Source: Theocolax elegans
Taxonomy: Eukaryota > Arthropoda > Insecta > Hymenoptera > Cerocephalidae
Direction: 5' to 3'
Assembly: GCA_026168455.1 (NCBI GenBank)
Contig: CM047425.1
Location: forward strand, 19,608,648-19,672,647
Length of the DNA stretch: 64,000 nucleotides
The notes below the pieces were generated by a model, which did not search any database, was not told where the DNA came from, and worked only from the letters and a program-made list of their open reading frames with translations. A program made the position numbers and the translations under genes. Shown piece by piece: positions 23,484 to 38,000 of the stretch; the first letter of the stretch is position 1, and each line of letters starts with the position of its first letter.

Positions 23484-24570
23484 TTTTAGATTTATAATAA
23501 AATATATTCTCACCATTAAACATTTGGCTCATAAGGGCTCCGTAATAAATATACAGTATATGTACGATACGTGTAGGTACATGTTAGAATATAATGATTA
23601 ATATTCTGTTTTCCGTATCCGCATTGTACCTTATATTTTTGCATTTTAACCGCAATGCCTTAGGCTCAGACCGAAGGAACAAATACGCGAGTACTTCAAT
23701 CAATCAGGTTATCCCGACCTTCTTATTTCAGAAACATTGTTAACTAACTGATACATATTTCAAAATACCGTTTTTATGATTTTTAATATTTATAAGATTT
23801 GATTATAATTTTAATGTATAAACAATAAAAAGCAATATTTTAAATATATAATTTGTTGTTCCTATCATCTGTATACGGCTTTAATGAAATATAATAATTT
23901 AAATTTCACCGTCTTATGCTTTTTTATGGGAAAGTCGAAATTATCAAACTAACACACAAGACTATACAAATCACTTAAAAATAAAGAATATATAATCACC
24001 GATTATGAAAGCAAAACTATCAGTTAGTTGTATAGAGCTTACGCACCCATGCTTGCAACGATCGCACCCTTTACAAAGTATTCATAAATTATGAAAATTA
24101 TCGAAAACTTATGCTACTATCAGAACAATACTTATAAGTACTTAATTATAAAAATACTGAAGGTTAATTAAACACAACTTTCTTTCTATTAATAGATACC
24201 ATGACTGATAAAATATACAATGTAAAACGAAATATACATAAAAAAAAATAATTTGAGTTACAAAATAATATTTTGTTCCTACTCGTGAATCGAATTTTCT
24301 GTCACGGTTTTGATCTCGAGAATGTAAAACACACGAATAGCCGAAGGAAAAGAACATGGCATCGCATGTGCACTCAGTGGTAAAAAGCTATACGGGTATC
24401 GTATATCCACACGTATCCCCCTGGGCATGGCTCCGGTGCTCTTTGTCCCAGACAGGTATATGCGAGTACACCAGAAAGCAGGCGCATCGGTTCCCTCTTG
24501 GTAGTGGCCTTGATCGTATTACACATATACGCACTGCGTCGTCACAAAATTCTATGGGTTATTCAACTAC
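23484..24570 (+). repeat. tandem duplication A, copy 1 (~1.09 kb)
   Basis: Begins TTTTAGATTTATAATAAAAT and is repeated head to tail from 24572. The first ~750 bases match copy 2 with one substitution that I noticed (23892 region). The last ~330 bases carry many single-base insertions, deletions and substitutions. No gene is seen; a 73-codon frame at its end differs between copies through frameshifts. Confidence 0.9.
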
Positions 24571-24571
24571 T

Positions 24572-25657
24572 TTTTAGATTTATAATAAAATATATTCTCA
24601 CCATTAAACATTTGGCTCATAAGGGCTCCGTAATAAATATACAGTATATGTACGATACGTGTAGGTACATGTTAGAATATAATGATTAATATTCTGTTTT
24701 CCGTATCCGCATTGTACCTTATATTTTTGCATTTTAACCGCAATGCCTTAGGCTCAGACCGAAGGAACAAATACGCGAGTACTTCAATCAATCAGGTTAT
24801 CCCGACCTTCTTATTTCAGAAACATTGTTAACTAACTGATACATATTTCAAAATACCGTTTTTATGATTTTTAATATTTATAAGATTTGATTATAATTTT
24901 AATGTATAAACAATAAAAAGCAATATTTTAAATATATAATTTGTTGTTCCTATCATCTGTATACGGCTTTAATAAAATATAATAATTTAAATTTCACCGT
25001 CTTATGCTTTTTTATGGGAAAGTCGAAATTATCAAACTAACACACAAGACTATACAAATCACTTAAAAATAAAGAATATATAATCACCGATTATGAAAGC
25101 AAAACTATCAGTTAGTTGTATAGAGCTTACGCACCCATGCTTGCAACGATCGCACCCTTTACAAAGTATTCATAAATTATGAAAATTATCGAAAACTTAT
25201 GCTACTATCAGAACAATACTTATAAGTACTTAATTATAAAAATACTGAAGGTTAATTAAACACAACTTTCTTTCTATTAATAGATACCATGACTGATAAA
25301 ATATACAAATGTAAAACGAAATATACATAAAAAAAATAATTTGAGTTAAAAAATAAATTTTTGTTCCTACTCGTGAATCGAATTTTCTGTCACGGTTTTG
25401 ATCTCGAGAATGTAAAACACACGAATAGCCGAAGGAAAAAGAACATGGCATCGCATGTGCACTCAGTGGTAAAAAGCTATACGGGTATTCGTATATCCAC
25501 ACGTATCCCCTGGCAATGGCTCGGTGCTCTTTGTCCCAAGACAGGTATATGCGAGTACAACAGAAAGCAGGCGGATCGGTTCCTCTTGGTAGTGGACTTG
25601 ATCGTATATACACATATACGCACTGCGTCGCACAAAAATTCATGGGTTTTCAACTAC
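24572..25657 (+). repeat. tandem duplication A, copy 2 (~1.09 kb)
   Basis: Head-to-tail copy of 23484-24570, ending CAACTAC like copy 1. The 3' third differs mainly in homopolymer lengths, a pattern expected from either low-quality sequence at a contig end or drift confined to one end. Confidence 0.9.
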
Positions 25658-28550
25658 TAAATTTTGTTATTTTTCATTAAAAAGATGTATTCACCATTTG
25701 ATTATTACTCGGTTACAATTTCAAGTTCGAATTGGTAGTATGTTGATTGATGTACTCATAAGTGCGATTATTGAAATATAATTTAAAATATAATTTGACT
25801 TTTTAATAAAAATCTTATTTTATACTACAATAAATCAGCATTGATTGAAATATATATTAATAGTAATCAGTACTAATTAGTAAAGTAATGAGTTTTAGTA
25901 TTAAGAACTCATTACATGAAAAATAATTTGATTATTTAGTTATTCGACTATTACTTATTAGGAATATTTATTAAGATGACCGACGGTGACTTCAAGCGCA
26001 AAGAAAAGAAAATTTAACAAAACTATTAAATATTGCATTTAAAAGAATATTCAAAAGAGTTGGAAATGTATTAACGCGAGTGCCCGGTAAAGAAATATAT
26101 ATATTTTCCAAGTAAAATATTTAGCAAAGGCAGCATACATCCAATGTTACAAATATACAAGATTAGCATACCCAGATATTTTAACAATTGATGCAATAAT
26201 TTACTAGGCAGTAAATAAAAAAGCCCGAATTCGATACATTATTTATTAAAAAGATAATTACATTCTGAGGCACTTCGGCATCGGCATAAAATACATTTAC
26301 GGCTTGGGCCCGGGATCATTAAAGCCAGCTCCAATTCGCCCGCGCCTCTTCCTCGGAACCTACCGAGAAGTGTTGCGTGCAATACACCCGCACACCATAA
26401 ACTATACTCGGTCTTTCGCACGGGCGAAAAGGGCACCTCCAAAAATGAAGAAATTATCATTTCCAGTCGACCCGTATACCTTGGATCTTTTGTTTCGCCG
26501 ATAAATTCCCTCGATCTATATATGTATATATAATGTGCATGTGCGCGCATATACCGTATTCCGAAAAAAATGAACGGTATTACACGGTGAGGCGTATACA
26601 CATGTATATATATACATATATATGTGTGTGTGTGTACGAATGTGCATGCGTGAAAAGGGCCTAAATTATAACGGTAACGCGCGGAGGTGTATATGATCCC
26701 GAAAAGTAAATCACGAGGTGCGCCAACGCTACCTCGGGGTATAGAACGCAGGTGTATAAGTAACATACCTGCGGTCCAACATTTACCCGATTTGTCGCAC
26801 TTGACCAACAGTTTCACGGAGGAAGAATATCGAATTGTGTCGTCGTATTGCAAGTCTTTCGGGATATGGTGTCGTAAATTCGTTAACTTGACTCTTGGAT
26901 GACGCGTTGACTGGTTCTTCTCTTTATGGGATGGTCAACCCTTTCTATATTGTCAAGGGTTAAGGCTTGTTTCTGATTTTGTTACTTCACAATAAATCAT
27001 GAATCCTCTATATGCGTGTGATGTATATATGCACGCTTACAACTTTAACAACGCTTCCTATTCTTACGCACGATGAGTAAGCTCTATATCTTTCAATATA
27101 CGTATAGCAAACTTCGAGTTTGCATTTTATACTTATTTTAAACACTTGTATTACTATTCACTACCAAACCACTGTCTGCGTAATACGTCTACTCGTAAAT
27201 AACAAAATATTGAAATCCATATTTTTTATTGTACAAAAGAAATAAAACATTTTAAAATAATATTAATTCTCGTAACGTTCAAATTACTTTTCGCTTTTAT
27301 GGCTTCCAATTCCTTGGAGATTAATTTTAAAACAAATGGATATTAAAATAGTAACAGCAGTAATCAAATTCATTTAATTTATAAACAATTATTTTTACGA
27401 GAAATAATCATGTACAACGTTAAATACATAGCGTTGTTTAAGAAAATTCTGCAATGGAAATGAGTATATTAGACATCGATAGTCATCCCTTGATGGCACA
27501 TGAATATATCTATACGTAAATATATTTGAACTACTTTCTCGTTTAAAAAAAACAATACACCCAAAAATTTATTTTGAAAGTAGTTATATCTCGAATTACT
27601 TATTACACGTATGCACACGCACACTTACACACGCATACGCACCCAACAAAATCGATATTTAAAAACAGCGCGCATTCTTTTCGCTTTATCAGATGAATCG
27701 TTTTGTAAAAAGAATTGTACGTAATTAACGATACGCAACAAGATGGCGGTGTTTTAAATATGTTTTCGTGAAATTTTGTTTGCATAACACACTCGTTGAT
27801 CGTGAATCTCAAGAACGCTAATGATCGAGGAAGTTCACCTCATTCAAGTTCATAAAAACCGAACAACAAGTGTTCATTCTACTTTCTACTACTTAAGAGC
27901 TGCGTTCAATTCAAAGATAAGAGAAAAGACGAGAGAGTATGCGTATTTATACCTGCAATATATACATGTATATGTACATACATGTGTGCGGTTCAATTTT
28001 ACAAAATGAGTTTCCCCAATTCTTTTTTAATATTCGACGATTTACAATTAATTGCGTCGGCACGTGGCCGCAAAAAAAAGTAATTATGTGTTAAACCTGG
28101 CAAAATTTACTTTGTGTACAATCATAAATATAAAGACTTTTACGTATATATATACACGTGTATACCACATTGTATATTACCGTGTACGAAATTTACCAAT
28201 CCTTTTAATACGCATAATTATCTATAAATCATTTTAATTAGACAGTGATTGGGAGAAAGATTGCGAATTGTGAATGGGTCAGAGTTAAATGTTGTGTTTT
28301 ATATTAAATTTAAATTCGGGTATAAAATTAAAATTAAAGCACATTTAAGACTATACACATGCTTTTTGACTTTCACTGCGATTCTTTATAAAAGTATATA
28401 AATGTTTTACTTCATTCGAGAAATTATTTAATTGTATATACCGTTGTATATATGTCGATGGTTGTTTACATTTAAGAAGGTAGTTACTCTTTATGAAGAT
28501 AGTTTTTAAATAGCTTGGATACCTATATACGCAGTGAAATAAATATAAAC
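25658..28550. other. intergenic, no gene seen
   Basis: AT-rich DNA with a CpG-richer patch at about 26270-26900 and TATATA/GTGTGT runs near 26520-26635. The 204-codon minus-strand frame at 26239-26853 crosses these runs, has no domain and is not called. GCAGGTGT, a perfect proneural E-box word, occurs at about 26749-26756. Confidence 0.6.
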
Positions 28551-31500
28551 CTATACTTTTTAACCATATTGCTGCATTACACGTTTAAAGACGTTGAAAC
28601 TGAAAAGAGTAAAACCAATTAAAAATTTTCTGAATGGCTTACAAAAAAAGTAAATGTAAAGCGACGCATATCTCATTCAAATAATAAGGAAATACAAGAA
28701 AGAAAAAAGCAAGTATATAACAATATAAAAATCAAACGAATTGAAAACAAGGCATATGCCGTAAATCCATCGAAAATCTTGAAAGGCTCTTACGTAGTTC
28801 GACTTATTGTGGTCGAAGAATCGCGTAAAATCCGTTCATCGAACCCGCACCCAAGAAAAGGAGCCGCGCTCACGAAAGAAGCGCAAACAAAGCGTCGTAA
28901 TGCGCTTTGCGCCTCGTCCTGAATCTGTGGTCGCATCGCACTTGTCCTTCGTCCTCTCTCTCTCCCTCTCTCTTTCTGTCTTTCTTTTTGTCCAGCAACC
29001 TACAAACACTAAAGGTTCAGGCCTAGTCCATTTTGGTTTATTACGGCGTAACTTCGTCTGGAAGAGATTTGTCGTTTTACCGCGTCACAGGGGGTCGGGC
29101 CAATAAAGACAATGCCAACTCTGCGAAATGTCGAAGCTGATTACGCGTTTGCAGAAACTCGACGTTGAGACTTAGGTATGTACAAAGTATTATCACCATT
29201 TTCTCGCGAAACGTTTCCATGCTTCTAAATTTATTTTAGATTTTTATCGTCCTTAAAGTTTTGTTTATTTTCCTGTTGCACTTTAACGCTATGCGATGTC
29301 ATTAGAATAACCTACACAATTTGGAAATTAATTTCAATAATAAATTTCCATAAACGTACAAGTGCATTGATAATTTTACAACGCTATTGTGTCATAATAA
29401 CGGATACGGGGCCTAATTTAAATTTGATCAAGTAAAATTGGTCAATGAAATTTTAGTATCCCTCAAATTCAATAAGCGGACATTTTTATGCATATTATCT
29501 ACTGAAATTTATATAATTATGCTAATGTAAAAAAGTTTAATTAGATAATGCTTTGATATAGTATTAAACGTGTTCCAAATGTCAATTGAGTAAACCAATA
29601 ATAATTATATTAATTTTATTACCAGACCTAAAAATGTAAATTTAACACGACTAGCAATTTTCCCTGAAATACGCTTCGTATAATAGAGTCGAGAGAACCG
29701 ACCCCGTATACACAAATCTCATAAATTTATACGACTATGCCTTAACATGTTTGTACATAGTAACATTATCTAAAAATTATAATAACTTTGTATACAAGTA
29801 TAATACGTTCAAATGATTAGCCAAGCGATTATTATCGATCCTCCGCACGGAAAACTTAGCTTGAAAAATTATATCCATCGACTCCAAAAAACGAAAGATA
29901 CATCTAAGTTTCAATACATAAAAGAGCGAAAAAAGGAATAAAATAAAAAAGTTTGAGAGAGAAGACGATAAAACGCGTCGCATTATACGCGCTCATAGGA
30001 ATTCGAGGCGCTCATACACGCATGCACACGCGAAGGGGGAGGAATTTTTGGGCTTTGAAAATGTAGCCGGGACCACACGGATTTAAACTGCCCCGAAATA
30101 TCGATTTTCAACTTGACTGCTTCGTGTCCCCCGACTCGCATCTGTCGCGCTCGCTCGCTCGCTCGCGCACCTATATGTGTACGTGCGTGCAGGTTGCGCG
30201 TTGTCATCGAAAAACGTGCGTATACGCATATATACGTCGATGCAACAAGCGCTAGTGCCAGAAAGAGAGAGAGAGGGAGGGATTGAATTCGAGCGTGCAC
30301 GGCTTAGCTCCATAGGGTTTTATCTGATTATTTATATATTGTTGGCTTTTACTCGATGAATGGGGATCGGTTTCCCCAATTTTTAGGACAGCCTCACAAT
30401 GGGGATTTCGCAATCCATTCTTTTTTGCGGATATGCGGACAAATTTTTAAAGATGAACGGGATATATTGTATATTCACTTTCTTCTCTTAGTGAATCGTT
30501 TAGAAGTTTTAGTTACAATACAAACTTTTCAGATGCAACTTTGTAAATATAGTGTTTTCTTTCTAGGGGTAAATTAAATTGTCGGTTTAATGTAATCAAT
30601 GCGGATGCAAAATAATTGTAATAAAAATATCACTGTTAAACTTATTATTTGTCAATAATTTATTACGCTTTATATAATAATTAACAATTTTTCAAAATGT
30701 TTCCTATTTTTGTTGCAACCCACACAGAGAGAAAAATTCAGTAAATTTTACTAAACTTTCACTAACATGGTAACAGGCTGCCAAAACGCAAAAAAATACA
30801 GAACTTTTAGTAAACATTAATATAAACTTTCAGTAACAATTGATAGAAAGTTCAGTGAAAATTAACAAAAAAGTTTAGTAATTTTTGCGTTTTGGCCGTC
30901 TATTACCACGAAAATGAAAGTTTAATAATATTTACAGAAAGTTTGGTAAAATTTATTAAAACTTTCCTTTCCGTACAGAAGTACAAGTTCGCTAAAAAAA
31001 GTTTATAAAACCACGTTTATTTCCAAACCCCAAAACTGTATATTCTATTAAAAAAAAAGAACCCTTAAATTATCGTATAGCTTCCTAGAAGAGCAACTAA
31101 CACAAGTCGAGTTGTTATTATTCAAACGGCGACAAAGGAAAATATCGCTCGTCTATATCTGCGGGCGGTAAAATCGAAAATCCCGTGCACGTAGATCCGC
31201 ATCGACCTTGCCAACCTTTATCGCTCTCTTTTCTCTATCTCTATCGGTTTGGTCAGACAGGACTCGCAAATCTATCAAACTCCGCGCGTCTTCCCCTACT
31301 TAAAAAAAAAAAAAAGTTGGACTATACACCGCACGCGTTTGTAAATCCGGGCCCGTGCCAGCTGCCAAGTGCGTGAGCGCATAACCCGGTGCGGTTGTCA
31401 CCTGCGTATATATACGCGTACCGTTCACCGCGATTTTACCCTGATATATAAATATGTACGTGTGTATATATATATATACATATAAATACATGGTCATTTT

Positions 31501-31796
31501 GACTTTTTTTTACTTTATTTTACGCGACGGTCATTTTATTCGCGCATACCCTCGAGCGCATCGCGTTTTCCGCATTTTCAGAAATTGAAGTAACGCTCGT
31601 GCGACAGGTTACCATCGGGTTTTACTGTATAAGGCTTCCGTTTTCGAGTCTCGTTTTATCTTGCGTTTTTTTTTTCTCTCGTTTCGTCGAAGGGGTGTAT
31701 ACACGTTACTTATAAAATCGTCAACTTCACTGGCCCACCTGACACGTTGAAGTTATATACCGTTAAGATTCATGGAGCCAATCGGTACCGGTGAAT
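28551..31796 (+). repeat. tandem duplication B, copy 1 (3,246 bp)
   Basis: Starts CTATACTTTTTAACC and runs to the next CTATAC at 31797. It contains CpG-rich patches (28800-29100, 29990-30310, 31130-31440), a foldback MITE (30724-30974) and no recognisable gene. The 99-codon frame starting at 28807 begins with TTG and encodes a Ser-Leu repeat from a CT tract; it is rejected. Confidence 0.95.
30724..30974. mobile_element. foldback MITE in duplication B copy 1 (~250 bp)
   Basis: The left arm (ACAGAGAGAAAAATTCAG, then TTTTACTAAACTTTC) and the reverse complement of the right arm (ACGGAAAGGAAAGTTTTA, then TTTTACCAAACTTTC) match imperfectly, and inner parts (CCAAAACGCAAAAA with TTTTTGCGTTTTGG) also pair. 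The whole is an imperfect palindrome without coding sequence. I find no convincing target-site duplication. Confidence 0.65.
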
Positions 31797-34700
31797 CTAT
31801 ACTTTTTAACCATATTGCTGCATTACACGTTTAAAGACGTTGAAACTGAAAAGAGTAAAACCAATTAAAAATTTTCTGAATGGCTTACAAAAAAAGTAAA
31901 TGTAAAGCGACGCATATCTCATTCAAATAATAAGGAAATACAAGAAAGAAAAAAGCAAGTATATAACAATATAAAAATCAAACGAATTGAAAACAAGGCA
32001 TATGCCGTAAATCCATCGAAAATCTTGAAAGGCTCTTACGTAGTTCGACTTATTGTGGTCGAAGAATCGCGTAAAATCCGTTCATCGAACCCGCACCCAA
32101 GAAAAGGAGCCGCGCTCACGAAAGAAGCGCAAACAAAGCGTCGTAATGCGCTTTGCGCCTCGTCCTGAATCTGTGGTCGCATCGCACTTGTCCTTCGTCC
32201 TCTCTCTCTCCCTCTCTCTTTCTGTCTTTCTTTTTGTCCAGCAACCTACAAACACTAAAGGTTCAGGCCTAGTCCATTTTGGTTTATTACGGCGTAACTT
32301 CGTCTGGAAGAGATTTGTCGTTTTACCGCGTCACAGGGGGTCGGGCCAATAAAGACAATGCCAACTCTGCGAAATGTCGAAGCTGATTACGCGTTTGCAG
32401 AAACTCGACGTTGAGACTTAGGTATGTACAAAGTATTATCACCATTTTCTCGCGAAACGTTTCCATGCTTCTAAATTTATTTTAGATTTTTATCGTCCTT
32501 AAAGTTTTGTTTATTTTCCTGTTGCACTTTAACGCTATGCGATGTCATTAGAATAACCTACACAATTTGGAAATTAATTTCAATAATAAATTTCCATAAA
32601 CGTACAAGTGCATTGATAATTTTACAACGCTATTGTGTCATAATAACGGATACGGGGCCTAATTTAAATTTGATCAAGTAAAATTGGTCAATGAAATTTT
32701 AGTATCCCTCAAATTCAATAAGCGGACATTTTTATGCATATTATCTACTGAAATTTATATAATTATGCTAATGTAAAAAAGTTTAATTAGATAATGCTTT
32801 GATATAGTATTAAACGTGTTCCAAATGTCAATTGAGTAAACCAATAATAATTATATTAATTTTATTACCAGACCTAAAAATGTAAATTTAACACGACTAG
32901 CAATTTTCCCTGAAATACGCTTCGTATAATAGAGTCGAGAGAACCGACCCCGTATACACAAATCTCATAAATTTATACGACTATGCCTTAACATGTTTGT
33001 ACATAGTAACATTATCTAAAAATTATAATAACTTTGTATACAAGTATAATACGTTCAAATGATTAGCCAAGCGATTATTATCGATCCTCCGCACGGAAAA
33101 CTTAGCTTGAAAAATTATATCCATCGACTCCAAAAAACGAAAGATACATCTAAGTTTCAATACATAAAAGAGCGAAAAAAGGAATAAAATAAAAAAGTTT
33201 GAGAGAGAAGACGATAAAACGCGTCGCATTATACGCGCTCATAGGAATTCGAGGCGCTCATACACGCATGCACACGCGAAGGGGGAGGAATTTTTGGGCT
33301 TTGAAAATGTAGCCGGGACCACACGGATTTAAACTGCCCCGAAATATCGATTTTCAACTTGACTGCTTCGTGTCCCCCGACTCGCATCTGTCGCGCTCGC
33401 TCGCTCGCTCGCGCACCTATATGTGTACGTGCGTGCAGGTTGCGCGTTGTCATCGAAAAACGTGCGTATACGCATATATACGTCGATGCAACAAGCGCTA
33501 GTGCCAGAAAGAGAGAGAGAGGGAGGGATTGAATTCGAGCGTGCACGGCTTAGCTCCATAGGGTTTTATCTGATTATTTATATATTGTTGGCTTTTACTC
33601 GATGAATGGGGATCGGTTTCCCCAATTTTTAGGACAGCCTCACAATGGGGATTTCGCAATCCATTCTTTTTTGCGGATATGCGGACAAATTTTTAAAGAT
33701 GAACGGGATATATTGTATATTCACTTTCTTCTCTTAGTGAATCGTTTAGAAGTTTTAGTTACAATACAAACTTTTCAGATGCAACTTTGTAAATATAGTG
33801 TTTTCTTTCTAGGGGTAAATTAAATTGTCGGTTTAATGTAATCAATGCGGATGCAAAATAATTGTAATAAAAATATCACTGTTAAACTTATTATTTGTCA
33901 ATAATTTATTACGCTTTATATAATAATTAACAATTTTTCAAAATGTTTCCTATTTTTGTTGCAACCCACACAGAGAGAAAAATTCAGTAAATTTTACTAA
34001 ACTTTCACTAACATGGTAACAGGCTGCCAAAACGCAAAAAATACAGAACTTTTAGTAAACATTAATATAAACTTTCAGTAACAATTGATAGAAAGTTCAG
34101 TGAAAATTAACAAAAAAGTTTAGTAATTTTTGCGTTTTGGCCGTCTATTACCACGAAAATGAAAGTTTAATAATATTTACAGAAAGTTTGGTAAAATTTA
34201 TTAAAACTTTCCTTTCCGTACAGAAGTACAAGTTCGCTAAAAAAAGTTTATAAAACCACGTTTATTTCCAAACCCCAAAACTGTATATTCTATTAAAAAA
34301 AAAGAACCCTTAAATTATCGTATAGCTTCCTAGAAGAGCAACTAACACAAGTCGAGTTGTTATTATTCAAACGGCGACAAAGGAAAATATCGCTCGTCTA
34401 TATCTGCGGGCGGTAAAATCGAAAATCCCGTGCACGTAGATCCGCATCGACCTTGCCAACCTTTATCGCTCTCTTTTCTCTATCTCTATCGGTTTGGTCA
34501 GACAGGACTCGCAAATCTATCAAACTCCGCGCGTCTTCCCCTACTTAAAAAAAAAAAAAGTTGGACTATACACCGCACGCGTTTGTAAATCCGGGCCCGT
34601 GCCAGCTGCCAAGTGCGTGAGCGCATAACCCGGTGCGGTTGTCACCTGCGTATATATACGCGTACCGTTCACCGCGATTTTACCCTGATATATAAATATG

Positions 34701-35041
34701 TACGTGTGTATATATATATATACATATAAATACATGGTCATTTTGACTTTTTTTTTACTTTATTTTACGCGACGGTCATTTTATTCGCGCATACCCTCGA
34801 GCGCATCGCGTTTTCGCATTTTTCAGAAATTGAAGTAACGCTCGTGCGACAGGTTACCATCGGGTTTTACTGTATAAGGCTTCCGTTTTCGAGTCTCGTT
34901 TTATCTTGCGTTTTTTTTTTCTCTCGTTTCGTCGAAGGGGTGTATACACGTTACTTATAAAATCGTCAACTTCACTGGCCCACCTGACACGTTGAAGTTA
35001 TATACCGTTAAGATTCATGGAGCCAATCGGTACCGGTGAAT
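31797..35041 (+). repeat. tandem duplication B, copy 2 (3,245 bp)
   Basis: Head-to-tail copy of 28551-31796, followed again by CTATAC at 35042. The differences I could find are a few single-base length changes in homopolymer runs (A runs near 30793 and 31303 in copy 1, T run near 31503, and C/T runs near 31570). This indicates a very recent duplication or a sequencing-level difference between otherwise identical copies. Confidence 0.95.
33970..34219. mobile_element. foldback MITE in duplication B copy 2
   Basis: Same element as 30724-30974, one base shorter in an A run. It was carried by the segmental duplication and does not represent a second insertion. Confidence 0.65.
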
Positions 35042-38000
35042 CTATACGTACGTGTCAGATGCTTTTCTCTAATTTTGATGAGTCGAAATTGTCTGTTAAT
35101 TTGATGATTTTTATCGGGAAGTTGACGAAGTTCTGGAATTTTTTAAACACTTAACGGAAAATTGTGTGAAGTACATATGCATACTACATTATACTTACGA
35201 CCAACTGTTTTGGGAATTTACATTTTATAATTCCATATCATTCAAGTACATTAATTAATTACATATACTGACCAAAAGTAAATTAAATAATATACTATAA
35301 ACTAAACGAAATAAGAATTTATTTTTCTCAATTAATTATTAAACAATCTAATCCTGTTCTAATCTACTATTGTTTCAAGAAAATTATATGCGCAATACTA
35401 GAATGTATTATCTTAATATACATCGCAATGTACATTAAGACTATATTAGGACAATTAAACATGTAACTAAATTTGTGGCTAATACACTAACAGAGGGATA
35501 CGACACAAAATAAATAAATTAAAAAAAATCTTCGAAATCAGTTGAATTAACATTATAAAATTTTGTATATGATTACTATAATCATGAATGATGTAGTCAA
35601 CATTTCCAACAAAAGCACCCTTTAATCGGAATCGAAATTTCGCTAGAAGAACAATAAGAATGATCACAGATTAAAGCTGCCGAAGGTTTTTCAACAATAC
35701 TAATCCGCTGATCGATACCTCCTAAATCATTCTCTAATCATTGACCGTTCTCGTAATAATAATTCGCAACAAATATCGATCCCAAAATTCTTCCTTGAAT
35801 CGTACGTTTTCGTATAGACAATTCGATCGAATTGTAGCATCACTTCTGAAACCTCTTAAATCTAAATGCCGGCGCTTGGGTTCGAATCTCTACCGAGAAA
35901 TCGGCGGCAAGGCTTGTTGATTCACGACGGAGTCGAAAGTCCAAATATCAGCGGTGGCGGCGGCGGCGGCGGCCGTCGCGAGAGGCGGCAGCTGCGATAG
36001 CGTAGTAATTGCAGGTAGCCAAGAGGCGCGAGCGCACCTCCAGACCCGCATCTTTGTAAGAGTCCTCGCCGAGACCAAGACCAGCCACCTTTTCCTGACC
36101 ACCTATATACATATATACCTTTTTTTATTATATTAGTTTTTTACTACTTTTAATCTGATACTTGTCACATTTAACAAAAGTATATACCTGTGTGTCATTC
36201 TTGATGTACTCACATATTTAGTTGTGGCGAACAGTTTATTGTGATACGAAGGCCAATCAAAAACACAAATGAATTTTATTTATACTAAAATATAATTAAT
36301 TCGAACTATTATAATTAAAAATTTGAAATGTGGTAAATTTAAAATTTTTTTATTGACTTAAGCATCTTCTTAATTATGTTTTACGTAAATACACATATTT
36401 AAAATATTTTATCTTACGTCTTTTAAAAAATATCGTGCAGCTGATAACTAATAAAGTATATATTACCCAGTTTAGCAAAATTTAAATTATTAAATAAATA
36501 TTAGATACATTGTAATTCATAATATTATTATTTTCGCATTGACGATTGTATTTATATTAGCCCATTATTGTCAATTTAATCATTATTTACCAGTTACTGC
36601 TTAGAAACTGATTTAGTCAGTCAAGTAAAAGGACAATTTCACTTTCAGGATTTGTATTGTACAATAAAGCCATTTGAATTTCGTCATCATTGTTACAACT
36701 TGTAATCCTTTCTTTCGTGAAAGAAATTTACTAAAACGCCAATGGAAAGTTTCTAATAGGTTTACCTATAGTTAATAGGATTTTTCTGAATGGTCATCCG
36801 AATGAGTTAGTTCTATATATATATATTTAAGGGACAACTTCTAAAGATCATTTATATGGACGTTAAGCTAGTTTAATACATTATTTATATTTGTTTAATA
36901 AGAAACTATATAACTTTATACAATTCATAAAAATTTTTTTTATTTTCTATAAATTTTGTCTTCGTACGCTTGAAACATTTCATTACATCGATGGAACACA
37001 CGTCACTATAAATCGTCTAAGCATTTCACTTTCAATGACTCAATAATCGAAGAAGAATTCCTGCATATACTTTCGCTATCTTTATTATAGCATACAAAGC
37101 ATCTGAATGTCCTTGTGCGAAGAGACCGTGCACGCGGCTTCATCCTTGATCACGTTGTTCTTTTTTTCTTTTCGTCATTCTACCTCTACTTTCCTTCCTC
37201 CTCGACGCTCTCACTCTCTCTCTCTCTCTCTCTCTCGCTCTCGTTTGTTCCTCTCTTATTCCCAAATGGAGTCTTCTCATTTTCTGCGATAAATACACCT
37301 TTAATTGACTGTCAATTCCGATGCGTCGGTACTTTTTTGCGACGTCTCTTCGGTCGATCCGTCTCGTCTCTATTCTTGCGATAAATGCGCGCGTGCCCGC
37401 AACAGAGACTGAATTTACGAGCTCCTGTCCATATACTCGAAACCTTCGCTGCGGGCGGGATTTCGCGCTCGCTTACCAAACGCGAAAATTAATTAAGTTA
37501 TGCGCGATAATACAATCCTCGATTATTAATTATTTTGACTCTTTTTCTTTTATTTTTATTTTTTTAAACTGTTATATTCGAAGGTGTTTGCATTAATTGG
37601 TAAGTGTGAGGTTCGTTGCCTGCGGAATGTGTCAATTAGAATTTTTTATTACAATCAAGGAAGTATTATTTTATTTTAAACTGTGTAATATTAATTATTT
37701 TGTTATTATTATTTATTCTTACTTCGGTAATAATTAATTAAATTTATTTATTTATTTTTATATTTAGAAATCACGTTTGTAATGAACATCATTGTGCTAT
37801 TAATAATACAAAAAGTAAAAAGTAGTAATAATGTTAAGGTAAAAATATACTATTTCCGTAAAAATCTTTGTTTGAAAATACACTTGTTCTACTCAAGTGC
37901 AGATTCGTATCAATAGTAGAACAGAAAAAAAAAACACAAACTAAAATATCAATGTTTACTCCTTAACTTTTTCTTTATTGTGAAAGTTTATATTTGCGTT

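Noticed and set aside
26239..26853. 204-codon minus-strand frame
   Set aside because: It runs through TATATA and GTGTGT repeats giving Tyr/Ile/His/Thr runs. No domain or splice context supports it.
28807..29106. 99-codon frame present identically in both 3.25-kb copies
   Set aside because: It starts at TTG, contains a CT-microsatellite Ser-Leu run, and its identity merely reflects the duplication.
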